A stretch of 64,000 nt of DNA, taken from contig CM029126.1 of the NCBI GenBank assembly GCA_016859345.1, forward strand, positions 9,544,527 to 9,608,526, written 5' to 3'. Under the pieces are notes generated by a model that saw nothing but the letters and a program-made list of their open reading frames with translations, was not told the DNA's origin and did no database searches. Source of the stretch: Istiophorus platypterus. Its lineage: Eukaryota; Chordata; Actinopteri; Istiophoriformes; Istiophoridae. Every line of letters starts with the position of its first letter. Positions within the stretch are counted from its first letter, which is position 1. A program made the translations under genes and the position numbers. Below, in pieces: positions 25,736-36,659 of the stretch.

Positions 25736-26030
25736 AATCTTCATATAGCGGCTGTTTTGATTAATGCAGCCGAGTCGAGCTAGGGGGCTGGACCTATCCC
25801 ATTACGGCCTAATGGAAGATGGAGCGGCGCTGTCTCCACCACTAGGCCCCTGTCATTTGTTCCACTTTGCAGTCCATTTGGCCGAGAGACTACAAGCCAC
25901 TCCATCAAAAATATTTTCAGAGTTAATTTCCGCCCGCTTAATTCGCCTTGATTCGGATTGCGTATCGAATGGCAGGATCGATTTTCGCCTGGCGTCTAAA
26001 TTAAATAAAAGAGAGGGGGGTATACTTTAA
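25735..26030. promoter_or_regulatory. Candidate conserved non-coding element
   Basis: About 295 bp of highly complex sequence following a purine tract. It includes TTTTGATTAATGCAGCCG, CCCATTACGGCCTAATGG (an imperfect palindrome), CCGCTTAATTCGCC and GATTCGGATTGCG words. A frame is open on the plus strand from 25764 to 26030 (88 codons). Its product resembles nothing I know and no splice acceptor/donor pair frames it, so non-coding conservation is preferred. Confidence 0.38.
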
Positions 26031-27699
26031 GTCTGCGTTTTCTTTCTTTTCTCTTTTCCATTCCATTCTTCCACCTCTTTTCCAGCCATCCTTAACGTGT
26101 GCTCGCTCATTCTTTTTTTACAATGCATCTCATTTCCTCCTTACCCTCAGATTTTGAGAGACTTGTGTTTGCAGAGGAAGAGGAGGAGGAGGAGGAGGCA
26201 CAGATCTGATTGTAGTTACAGATGAAGGGAAACCACTGAAGGATGAGCTCAGGTGGATGGATTTAGGTGGGTATAGATTTGCCATAAATTACAAACAGAC
26301 ACATAAAGAGTTGGGCGTGGAGGAAACACCTTTTATGACAGGTAGGTTAGAAAAAGAACAAAAAAGAAAGGATACATCCTCATGTGAAATTACTAGGACA
26401 CCTCCATAATGTGTAGATCCTGAAGAATAGATTTAAAAAAAACATGGAGTGAAGAAGAATTGGACAGGCCTACATGGGAAAAGTGGGGTAAATTAGGGGC
26501 ATCGGGGTATTGAGGGGGTGAAAAATAATGGGGGGGAAAGTACCAAAAAAAGAAATGAAAAGAGGCAAAAAGCACAGTGACAAATTGGTCGAGTGTGTCG
26601 CAAATTCCCTTTTAGATTTAAAGCCGCGTGTAGCCTATCGTCATATCTTTCGAGAGTAATTTATTTTCTCATTTCTCTCTCTCCCCCCTCACTACCCTTC
26701 TGCCTCTCTCTGTGTGAATTTATCTGGTAGTCACGTGGACGGGTATGAGGTTGGGGGGGGGGGGTCGTGAGTCAATAAAAGTCTCTGGCGACAACTGTTT
26801 CCCCCATCGGTCTCTTGTCTCCTTGTAGCATTATCTCTCCTGCTTTGCTTTCTATTTGTTTATTCGCTGAAGCAGCTTTGCTCCTCCGCATTTCCTCCTC
26901 CTTCAGCCATGTTTCCTGTTTCAGATCCTCTCTCATATCATAGGACTACAAGCTCTATACCTAGTCCTCTCCACAGAGGCCTATTGATTTTATTTTCCCA
27001 GTAACAGCATGCCGCACGCTTTGAAATTACAAAATCAGGAAGCTGTAGGATCCATCTCTTGTATCCACCTCAGAAAATGTTTCGATAATAGTCAGAAAGT
27101 TCTCAGAGGCTTACAAGTCGGAGATGAAGGCTGGTGAGCTTTGGCCTGGAGACATGGAGCCACTTGTAGATTTCTCAAATCAACCATGGAATTAAATTTG
27201 AATCAATTTGATTTTATTGCACTTTTTATTGCACTGCCAAATCTAGGAGTCCATCTACAGCCCTGTACCAGGGAAGAAAAGACAATGAAGGCAGAAATGA
27301 ATGAAGGAAGGCGAATCATACAACTTGGGAGTTTTGAGGAATGGGAGAGAAAAAAAAATATTTTGAAACCTGGACTCTGCACCAGGAAGCACAACCAGTT
27401 TCCTCTCCAATTCCAAACCAAACATGTATGTTATATGCTTCACAATCTGAGAGGAGCAGATTACAAGAACAGAATACCTGATACTGAAAACATGGCAAAA
27501 TTTTGATATTTGATGGTATAATTCTCACTCACTCAGTCCTACAAATACAGAAAATTGCATCGGTTAACTATACTGCAAGCTTTAAGACCACAAAAGTCAA
27601 CATTTAAGATAAAGTATATCATTATAACATTACCATGACCAAAATGCCAAATGAGATACTCACAACCACTTTGTACAAGCAGCATTCACACTTCTATTT

Positions 27700-28330
27700 G
27701 GGTAAGTACATAAAGTATCTAAATGAGCACAAGTAAAAGTACTGATTATGTAGGTAGAATAGCTCCTGTCAGGGCTATATTGGTATATATAATATGTCTC
27801 GATTATTATTATTACTGATAATGATATACTATTCTATTTGTTGTAGGTAATATGAATAGAATAACTGCTAGTACTCCTGCATTGCAAAAAATGTGCGATG
27901 GACAAAAAAAGGCTCACTTTTGAGACGGCCAGGTTATTTTATCACAAGAAACATCAATGTTTAGAGAGCCTCCACTATTCGTATACGAAAAAAAAAACTT
28001 GTTTAATACTCACAAAATTGTGTGCAACAATGCAAACATATCTTATTTTCTAAAATACAACTCCTCCTTCAGTATAGTTTTTCAGCTAACATGCCATAGC
28101 TCACAAGTATAGTAAAAAGACTACATTAAAAGATGTAATCATCGGTGGAAATTTCTAGGAAAATAATAATAATTACATTTTCTTATTTATTAGCCAATAA
28201 TATATATGCCATTGACATATCATGCCTTCCTAATTACTGATGCATTATAATATAAGCAGCTTTTTAATGTTGTACCTGGTTCAGGTAGGGTTAATTTGAG
28301 CAACACCATGTCAGAGCAAGGTAGATACAT
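27700..28330 (+). repeat. Teleost-type dispersed repeat, interrupted
   Basis: The left part has the aagtaaaagtactgattatg... cctgtcag ... tatataatatg ... attattactgataatg order familiar from a dispersed repeat common in fish genomes. The right part (about 28225-28310) continues with attactgatgcattataatataagcagc. About 350 bp of other DNA sits between the halves. A short relative occurs near 29880-29990. Recognition is from memory, unaligned. Confidence 0.35.
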
Positions 28331-28589
28331 GACCTGATTTTAGCTTATAGTAGAACCATGACAGTGAATGAACACACATTGCAACAAAGATGTGCCAAAG
28401 ATATTTTTGACATCATTTACAAACAATGATGCCATTTCATAGTTTGTCCACCAGAGAGCAATGAGAACTGTATTTTTAACTGTAAAAAGATCCCGCTCAG
28501 TACATATCTTAGTTACAGCTCTTAAAACTAATTTAAGGGATCCTTATCATAAATGTTTATTTATGTTTAAAAAAAAACACTTCTGGCAG

Positions 28590-29660
28590 ATAAGATGGTT
28601 TCAGGGTTGCAAGATGCATCGCTGCACTGGGATGCATTGTCAGTGATGTTCCTAGGGTTATACAGGGTTTTGGATGTATCTACATCAGACAGCCTTGCCC
28701 AGGTGACCCAGACGGGGTTTATCAAATCCCAGCATGCGTCCCAGGAACAAAAACCATGGGCATGCCCTTTTCATCCAGAGCCACCTAATTGATTATTCTG
28801 CTGTTTTAGGGATAGAACATATGGACCCTGTCTTTGCTGCTTCCAGTAATTAAAAGTCCAGTCAGAGTTTTGCAGAATGAGTGCCCTGAAAACCCCGATT
28901 GCCCATTTCAATTGACTCGCAGAGAGCCTCCCCCACCCCCACCTCCACCCAACCTTGGCTTCCGCACTGCTCCTCCAGCTCCAGGTATTTGGCAAGCTTT
29001 CTCTCCACAGCCTCCCCTCCATGTGTTCTTCTCAGGGCACGGTAAATTCCGACAGAATGACCCTGCTTGGTGGAGATGATGATCATAGATCATTGAACTT
29101 TTGTTGTTTTCCACTCTCAGTTGTAGATGGAAGGCATGGTTCTGTCTGTGGGAGAGAATAGAGCTTCTTTCCAACCCCAGGAAGAAAAGGCATGTTTTCC
29201 TTCCTGGGGTGGTGTTTATTGAACTGAATGGCTGTGGTGGCTGCTTCTGCCGCTGCTTTGAGCACCTGGTCATGGCACCAGCAGTGGCAGCCTATGGCCA
29301 ATGCTTTGAGGCAACTACTAGTGAGATGTGGAAGCAGCTTGGAAAGTAGCCCAGGCCTGATCCCCCTGTTGCCACCACCCCAACAAGAGCCTTCTGCCTT
29401 AATCTTGCCTCTGTCTCCTGCAACTCTGACAGCAGCCCACCTTCTGCCTGTGCAAACTTCATTGTCAGTCACTGCTATTTTGGCGTCCCTGGAGTCTCTG
29501 CACTGCATGGTTTTCTTTTGCTTGTGTTCCCACAAATTCTTGTAGTATTAACTGTAGGTTGTTGGTGGACCCGTACAGAGCAGCTCTGCTTAAGCCCCTT
29601 GGCAGGCCAACCACCTTAGAGAATAGCTGCTGATCTTCTTCTCCAGGGGTTCCACAGTTG
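28590..29660 (-). pseudogene. LINE retrotransposon relic, 3' end of the reverse-transcriptase ORF
   Basis: The minus strand reads as the decayed C-terminal part of a fish LINE polyprotein. Recognisable pieces, in order, are GLPRGLSRAALYGSTNNLQL (29549-29617), QCRDSRDAKIA followed by TGRRW (about 29440-29510), SSCLKAL and HDQVLKAAAEA (about 29240-29310), and KYLELEEQCGSQGW (about 28950-29000). They match the usual order of that protein's tail after the RT domain, including the remnant of its C-x2-C...H...C motif, of which only the last Cys and the His remain. Frame shifts separate the pieces and there is an internal deletion, so it is dead. The clade was not determined. Confidence 0.65.
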
Positions 29661-32600
29661 ATATAGGAATATCATACAGTAGCAGAGCCTATAAAAACCT
29701 GAGCAGAAGGGTATGCTAGTATATCCAAGCCTTGAAACAACCAGGTGACCCGGATTTGTTGACCTTGGTAAGAGTTTTTAAAAGTCTAAATCAAAACGAA
29801 GCATCAATCAGTATATTAATTGTACAACATTGCATGATATTTTTTATTCTCAAATAGGACTTTTGCAAAGAACTTAGTAAGTGTATCTGTCAAATATAGT
29901 CAAGTAGTACTCTAGGAAAGAAGACAAGGAAATAAACTAAAAGTACAAGTGCCCTTGAATTATACTTAAGTACATGTACTTTCCTAAATATAATAATGAT
30001 TACTGCTAAGCCCTGACTAAAACATATTTCCATACAGATGTGTATGGAAAACTACGACACTATGTACAGCAGCTTGCAGCCAATGCTACTGTTGAGATGA
30101 AGGTGCTGAAAAAATTGAAGGGTCTCTCTGCTTTGAGTATCCTTGGGGGTTTTAAAGTTTCACAGCAAGCAGGACTGATGGCCAACCCACCCGGCAATAT
30201 GACATGTTCACTCAGCCCCTCCAATATCAGTGTCTCTATTTCAGTCGCCACATCTGTTATTGTCTGATTCTTAAGAAAAAAGTGGCTGAGCAGAGGATAA
30301 TGAAATCAAAGCCCAACACACACAGTCAACAAGCCTCTGGTAAGAAACAAACTGTGTCAATATTAATCTCCCTGACAGAAAGTCGAAATATGGCATCTGT
30401 CACACATAATCTTCCCTCTCTCCTGTCTTTCTGCAGAGTGGAAAAAGATGGAGAGGAGGTGGTTTTGGTGGGAGAGAAGAGGGGGAAGTTGTTGGAAATT
30501 GAGGACATGGACCGGAAAGGGCATAGGAGTCTAGGATCTTCCAGAAATATTTTGTTGTTTTTTTCCTCCTTGACTTGCCGTGGTGAGCATTTGGAACTTC
30601 AGTAAAAATAAAAGTAAATTTTTACTTTCTTCAGTAAAATAAATGTAAAATTTTAAAGACAGCAGTAGCTGCAGTAACACTAAAGTATTTAATGGCTAAA
30701 AGAGTTTCTGTTTTTATCTTTGCGACGACTCTCTTCGACTAAGATGCAAGAAAGCTAAATTGATGGGGGAGCCTATAATCAATGCAAAACAGAAACTGTA
30801 AGTATCCCAATGAATAAATACATCTTGCGGATAGCTCTCGATTGCAGCTTCAGTTTTGATACTGCCACTGGGAGAAGCCAAAGTCAGAAATTTTCAAAAA
30901 CCCTACAAAAACATGTGGTTTAAACTGACCTGCCCCTTTGAAACAATTTACGTTATTTTGTTGGAAATCTGTAAAACATAAGAACAGTTTCCAGATACAA
31001 TATTATTTTATTTTATTGCAAAAGATATGCATGTCTTTTTTTTATTGTGAGGAAATCTGGTTAGTTTGGCTGAAATTAGTAGGTTTTGGGTTTTTTTGTT
31101 TTGTTTTGTTTTTTTGAGGGGGGGGTGTTTAGATTTAACCAGAATAAATTGTAGTGTTTTGATGCAGTGTGTGGGTATCATTTGCCAACAATTACGGTGC
31201 CGTTGTTTTAGGATTTTTATTTTCCAAAGCATATATTCATGTCACAATTTAAAAAATTTGGTTTTCACTATGAATGAATGGGCGAAAACCAAAAATGGAG
31301 TATTACCGGCCTTATTCCCTAATTACAATAACTTAAGTGCAGACAATTGTATTTTCCTACATCATTAGTGATGGGCACTTGAACTCTAATATGTATGAGT
31401 TCACAGTGATGCAAAATGACCTACAGATCCCAGCACATATCCTACAGTGTATACTCAAGGTCAAAATGTATAAAGCAACAAGTCTGAATGAGACATGAGT
31501 TTCCTGACTGTAGGGCAGTCAAACTAATAACAAGGCTGCTTAAAGGCAGCGATTACAACACAAGATCTCTTGGTGATGAGATATAAAATGTCCTCCCATA
31601 TTTCATCAGTTTTCCCATGCTTGAGGTTTCTCCTCCCCATACTCATCCACTATCTTTTATTTATCCTTCAATCATCCAGGACTCTCTCCCCTTTCTCAGC
31701 CTGTTATCTCTTTCTCCCACTCATTTCACCCAGAACACTTTCCTTTCTTTCATCTTCTTTCCATCTGCTTCCTATTCCTCCCACCTCTCTCCTTCCTCCT
31801 CTTCCTGCCTCCCTCTCTGTCTTTTGGACATTTCTCTTAGTCCTTTCTGTATACCTCCACCCTGCCTCTCCACCCCCTCTCCCCCCTCTTTCCCCCTGTG
31901 ATGAATGAGTCTGTCTGCTGGGTGCAGTTCATATTTACTGAGCAGGGGAGCGCACACTGTCAGTCTCTCTCGCCCTCCACATCTCTATCCCTCCACTAAA
32001 GAGACAGAGAGAGCAAGAGGTTACAGTGAGATGAGAGGAGGAGGGAGGCCGTGGTCAAGAGATCCACTCCAGCAGTCACCACGATAGCAGCTGGCTTGGT
32101 GGGGAACACGTTAGTGTGGGCCAGCACAGTTTCTCAGTGCTAGCATTAGATGTGGTTGAGAGAGAGAGAAGTCTTCCTTACCTCTTGACCAACCTGTCAA
32201 TGTGGTGATAGTAATAGGGAATAAACAGTATCTTTCCATCCCTTTATATGTAACTCAGCAGCCCACTCTCAGCACTCAATGCAACACAATTTAATGGTGT
32301 TTTCTCCCTCCATCCTTTGTGTGAGAGATGCTTTTAGGCACATTTGGACTTGAGAGGGGGAGAAGTAAGAGCCGCTACCAGCTGCAGCTTACCAAAGGCC
32401 TACAAAATACCCGGTTTCATCTACGCCCACACACACCAGTGTGTTGCGGGGAGTCAAACGGTGTGTTTTGACCCGTGTGCCGACCCCTTCATGAATGAGA
32501 GGGGTGGATGTGGGCCTGTCGGAGCCCAAAGGGACAGGCCAAGAGCCGCCGCAAAGCCCTGCAGAGCCACCATCTCTTCCCACACAGTGACCTCAGAGGC

Positions 32601-33740
32601 CAGCCAACACCAAAACCACTGTAGCGTGACGACACCAATGACACCCAGCGCCAACGCACACAATATGTTCCTCTGCCAAATTGACAAAAATATAGACTGT
32701 AAATACAAGGAAAATTGGATGGCTCAAATTACATCACAAAAAGAAAATCCCCTCAACTGACTTTTATAAGATTCAATATGGGGTAATTTAATTCTCAGAC
32801 TGCAACCTAAACACTACCAACTGTCTGTCACAGGGGGCAGATTGAAAATGTTTTTTTTTGCCAGCTGGCTTCAGAATAGGGAAGACCATGGTTTTATGTT
32901 TTGATTTGTGCATGATCTGCAGTGGAATCTCAGCCATTATTGTGCATCTACATCTGCACTGGTTAAGCATAACGTCACAGTAAGCATTCATGTCATGTAG
33001 CCATATGTCAGAATCTGAGGAGAGGGAAAGAGAATCAAGGGAAAAATTGGAGCAGGAGAGGAAAAGAGTAGAATGCTGAAAGGAGGGAAGGAAAGCATCA
33101 TGTCATAATCATCTGAATATTAGGGAAAATTGGACATGGGAAAGGCGAAAATTGGATACGGGAAAGATTTCTGAGGAGCAGAGAAAAGCCTGAATGCATC
33201 AAATGTGAAAACAATGACCAATATCAAAACGGATGGAAACAAATGTAGCCCCCTCTGGATAAATCACTGCTGTAAAATATCCTTTAGAGGTTCTAAAAGC
33301 CATCTTCAGCAGACAAATGACAGGGTCAGAGGTCTTGCACAGGGAGCACTATCAGCTGAAACAACACTGTTTATGATGGAGGAGGATGTATGGTGTCGCT
33401 TTACAATGGGACATAAAAAAATACTTTCTATATGCAATGCTGACCACAGGCTTATTCCTTACTATAGTTCTAACAAATGGCCGAAACTTCAGAGGGATAG
33501 GCCTTTCTTGGGCTCACCTATTCCCTAAAGCATCCTTTCCACAGCTATCCATTTCCCCCTGGTGCCTCAAGAGAGGAACTACTGCTGTTTCACTGCAGCC
33601 TCTCAGAGAGAATACATCGGCCGACTCATCTGCTCTAAAACTGATGTAGGCCTCAAACTGTGATGTATCCGGGTAACAGACGACACAGGATGAGATACAA
33701 ACGCGCTGCGAGGAAATAGTAAACAGTAACACCTTTATTT
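29660..33740. other. Intergenic DNA, no gene seen
   Basis: AT-rich unique DNA, a CT-rich tract at 31.6-31.9 kb and a CpG-retaining block near 32.35-32.65 kb that may be regulatory. No exon or RNA gene was recognised. Confidence 0.45.
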
Positions 33741-33815
33741 ATCAGGATGCGTTCTCTGCTGCCCTGTTTTTTTGTGTGCTGCAGTGCCCCGCCACCCTCC
33801 CCGCCACCCCCCCCC

Positions 33816-33839
33816 CCCCACACACACACACACACACAC
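33816..33839 (+). repeat. (CA)n microsatellite
   Basis: C-run followed by about ten CA units. Confidence 0.85.
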
Positions 33840-34130
33840 CTTCCTCATCCGTGGATCATATTTGTCCATCTGCCTGCCACACCGATGGAACATTCCAAAA
33901 ACGGCTGCTGTGCAATCTATCTCAATTTTCCAAATCTATTAACTTTCTTTGTGTGGCCTGCCTCTCCTCGAACCAGATCTTTAAAAACCGTGGTTGTTCA
34001 ACAATTATGATAACTGCAACAGGGGGAATTAGAGGATCCACCCATTCATCTCTCTGCCCCTCCGCTGCACAGACATGACGCGGCTAAATGAAAAATGGAC
34101 ACGCTTTAAGAAGTATTGATTCCAGCTTTA
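33840..34130. promoter_or_regulatory. Candidate conserved non-coding element
   Basis: Complex sequence with TGGAACATTCC (near-palindromic, TEAD-like CATTCC), AACCGTGGTTGTT (RUNX-like), ACAATTATGATAA and AATGAAAAATGG words. Frames open on one strand are short and unrecognisable. Inference from texture only. Confidence 0.3.
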
Positions 34131-35039
34131 AACAAAGGTACAGTCAATATTATTTACTCCTAAATATATCTTTGTTATCTGTGCTGGAGCCGTAGTTACT
34201 GTTCTGTCCTCGTAATTGCGGACATAAAAATAATAGACCAATTCCCACTGAATTGACTGAGACAGGTTTGGTTGTGGCCCTTGTCCTAGTGATGCATATC
34301 CTGGGTGTAAATGAATGTACGCGCAAGGTTTTTCTCTGATGGCTGCCCTACTAGAGGCAGATATACAATATATCCTGATACAAACAGACAATAAAATGCA
34401 AGAGACACAATGGGATAACAACATTTTCATCATCATCATCATCATCTTTCCATTTCGTGCATTTAATTTTAAAAATTCAGTTTTCCTTCTCTTAGAGGTT
34501 TGTCATGTATTTAGACTTGGATCGTTTTTTTTTAAGGTGTTTCTTTGAAACACTTTTTAAGCCCCTTGGATTTCTTTTATTTTGTGGAAAAATCCAAAAC
34601 TTGTGTTTTTCTAACAGTTTTTTTCTTTGTGTGTAACACTTAACTATGCCAAGCTCCTTCCTGGCAAAATAGGCCTTTGAATACATGAAGCTAGTCTGCT
34701 AATTACCTTTTTGCAGAAACACTCAGACAATTATGACACAGTACATAGTATGATTTATTGGCAATTTTCAGAATACAACTTTCCAAAGCTAAAGATAGTA
34801 AAGGACCGTGTAAATATGCTGCAGCTGTTATTTCTATATCTCACAGACATTACACCCTTACACTGTATAAGAACCTTTTTCAACAAGTCTAACTACAGTT
34901 TTCATAAATGCTCTATGTTATCAAAACACAATTCTTTGTGTTTGAAGTGAATCATGTTGTGTAAAGAGTAGCCTCAGTTAAAAGAAATAAACTGCTGCAG
35001 CCCTATAAATTACTTTTCTTAATTTTTGCTTTGCAATAA

Positions 35040-35870
35040 AGGCAGGAAGGGTTACAAATGTATTCATTATTCAACCAAAGCTATCAGTGAATTGTGCAAG
35101 TGTGTGTGGGAAGTGTTTCACAAGTATTTCTACAAGTCATATCTGCATTTGAATCTCTTGTTGCTTGACTTGCAGCTTTTCTCCTGTGTGTTGTTGTGCA
35201 ACTACCTTGAGTTCCTGCAGGCTGGCCACCCCTGGCTCACACTCAGCACACTGGTTCGTCTTCGGTTGGATCCCCTGGTGAGATTTTTATCTGTCCATGC
35301 TGATGAAGCTCTTCCAACATCCTGTAGTGAAGTGAAGCCTTCCTAAGATTGCAAATGGGTCTATTTTAATTTGCTTGAAAGGTCTCCTGAATGCAAAAGC
35401 CTTCCCAGGCTCTGTGCAGATGTAAGGTTTCTAACCTGTATGCATTCAAACCTGTTTTTACAGAGGGCTCATCTCAGAGATTTTTTTCTTGTACACATCA
35501 CAGTCATACTCAATTTTGAGTTTATACTCATATGATGCCCTATCTCCAGGACTTGCAGGAATCCCCTCTACAGTGCAACAGTCGGGAGTTCCCCTTGAAC
35601 ATACAAACTTATATGATGTGCCAACTCTGACAGGGATCCATCAGGTTCTTCTCGTAATCAAAGCCACGTAAACATTGATCATGTATGGAGTTTCCAAGGA
35701 TTTTGTTAAGGACTTTAAGGTGCAGCAAAGATTGGGAAATAACACTGCACTGAGGACAGATAAGTACTGGTGAGTACCTTGAGGGCAGGTATCTGGAGTA
35801 ACCTTGTCTAACTATAGTCACAGTGCTCATTTCAGTGATGATACCTGAAATTCTGCTGCAGGAAGCCAAG
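35040..35870 (-). pseudogene. Decayed C2H2 zinc-finger gene
   Basis: The minus strand carries a series of eroded Krueppel-type fingers. In order they are: a DCDVYKKKISEMSPL piece ending in MHTG (about 35430-35511); KPYICTEPGKAFAFRRPFK, where the second Cys became Pro (35374-35430); a TGCWKSFISMDR piece (about 35262-35335); CAECEPGVASLQELKVVAQQ followed by the linker HTGEKL (35173-35250); and NKRFKCRYDL (35134-35160), where the second Cys became Ser. Stops and frameshifts interrupt nearly every finger. The HTGEKP-like linkers and the C-x2-C spacing make the family clear. Sequence at 35609-35869 with an open frame may be its pre-finger region. It lies in the same orientation as the intact finger gene at 41.8-44.2 kb. 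Confidence 0.7.
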
Positions 35871-36480
35871 CTCAGTGAAGTGGACAGTGCAGTATGGACA
35901 AGGGTGAAACTCTGGAGTGTCTTGTAGAGACAGAGCTGGAGAGAGAAAAAGAGTGTACCACTGAATAGCTTGGTATTTAGTTGCCATAACAGTATTTTAA
36001 AAAACCAGTGTTAACTGAAGAATACATGGTAAAAGACCAGGTAGAGGGGACTTCCCCTACCTATATAAACACTTATAAACACAATATAAACACCACATTT
36101 TCTAAACTTTACCCCCTCCATCCATGTTTTCCTACTCTTTACCACTTTCATTTTATTTCTTTGCCCAGCAGACAATTTAAACTGGACAGGAAAAAGTTTA
36201 TATTATTATGTATATTGATATGAATGTCCGCACTCTAAATGAGTAACTTGTAAGTGGCAGTGACAGCATGCCGGTGATTTACCTACAAGACAAACTGCAA
36301 AAAATGTATCAAATATTGGTTCTGGTATATTTCACTTGGCTCTTCACAAAATAAAGACATCCTCATTTTCAATTGGGAAAAATTCGGCAAAGTTGCCTAC
36401 CTGTTTTTTTTATTCAGATTAAACATGAACCCCCCTCCCCCACAAAAACCCTGAATATGAAAAAAAAAAATAAATAAATG

Positions 36481-36481
36481 A

Positions 36482-36512
<31 letters not shown>

Positions 36513-36555
36513 TACATATATATACACATATACATATATATACACATATACATAT

Positions 36556-36600
<45 letters not shown>
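36481..36600. repeat. (TA)n/(CATATA)n microsatellite
   Basis: About 120 bp of TA and CATATA units next to poly-A/poly-T runs. Confidence 0.92.
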
Positions 36601-36601
<1 letters not shown>

Positions 36602-36659
36602 TTTTTTTTTATTTTTTTTTAAATTTTTTTTAGGGACACCACAACCCAAGTCCTTCGTC

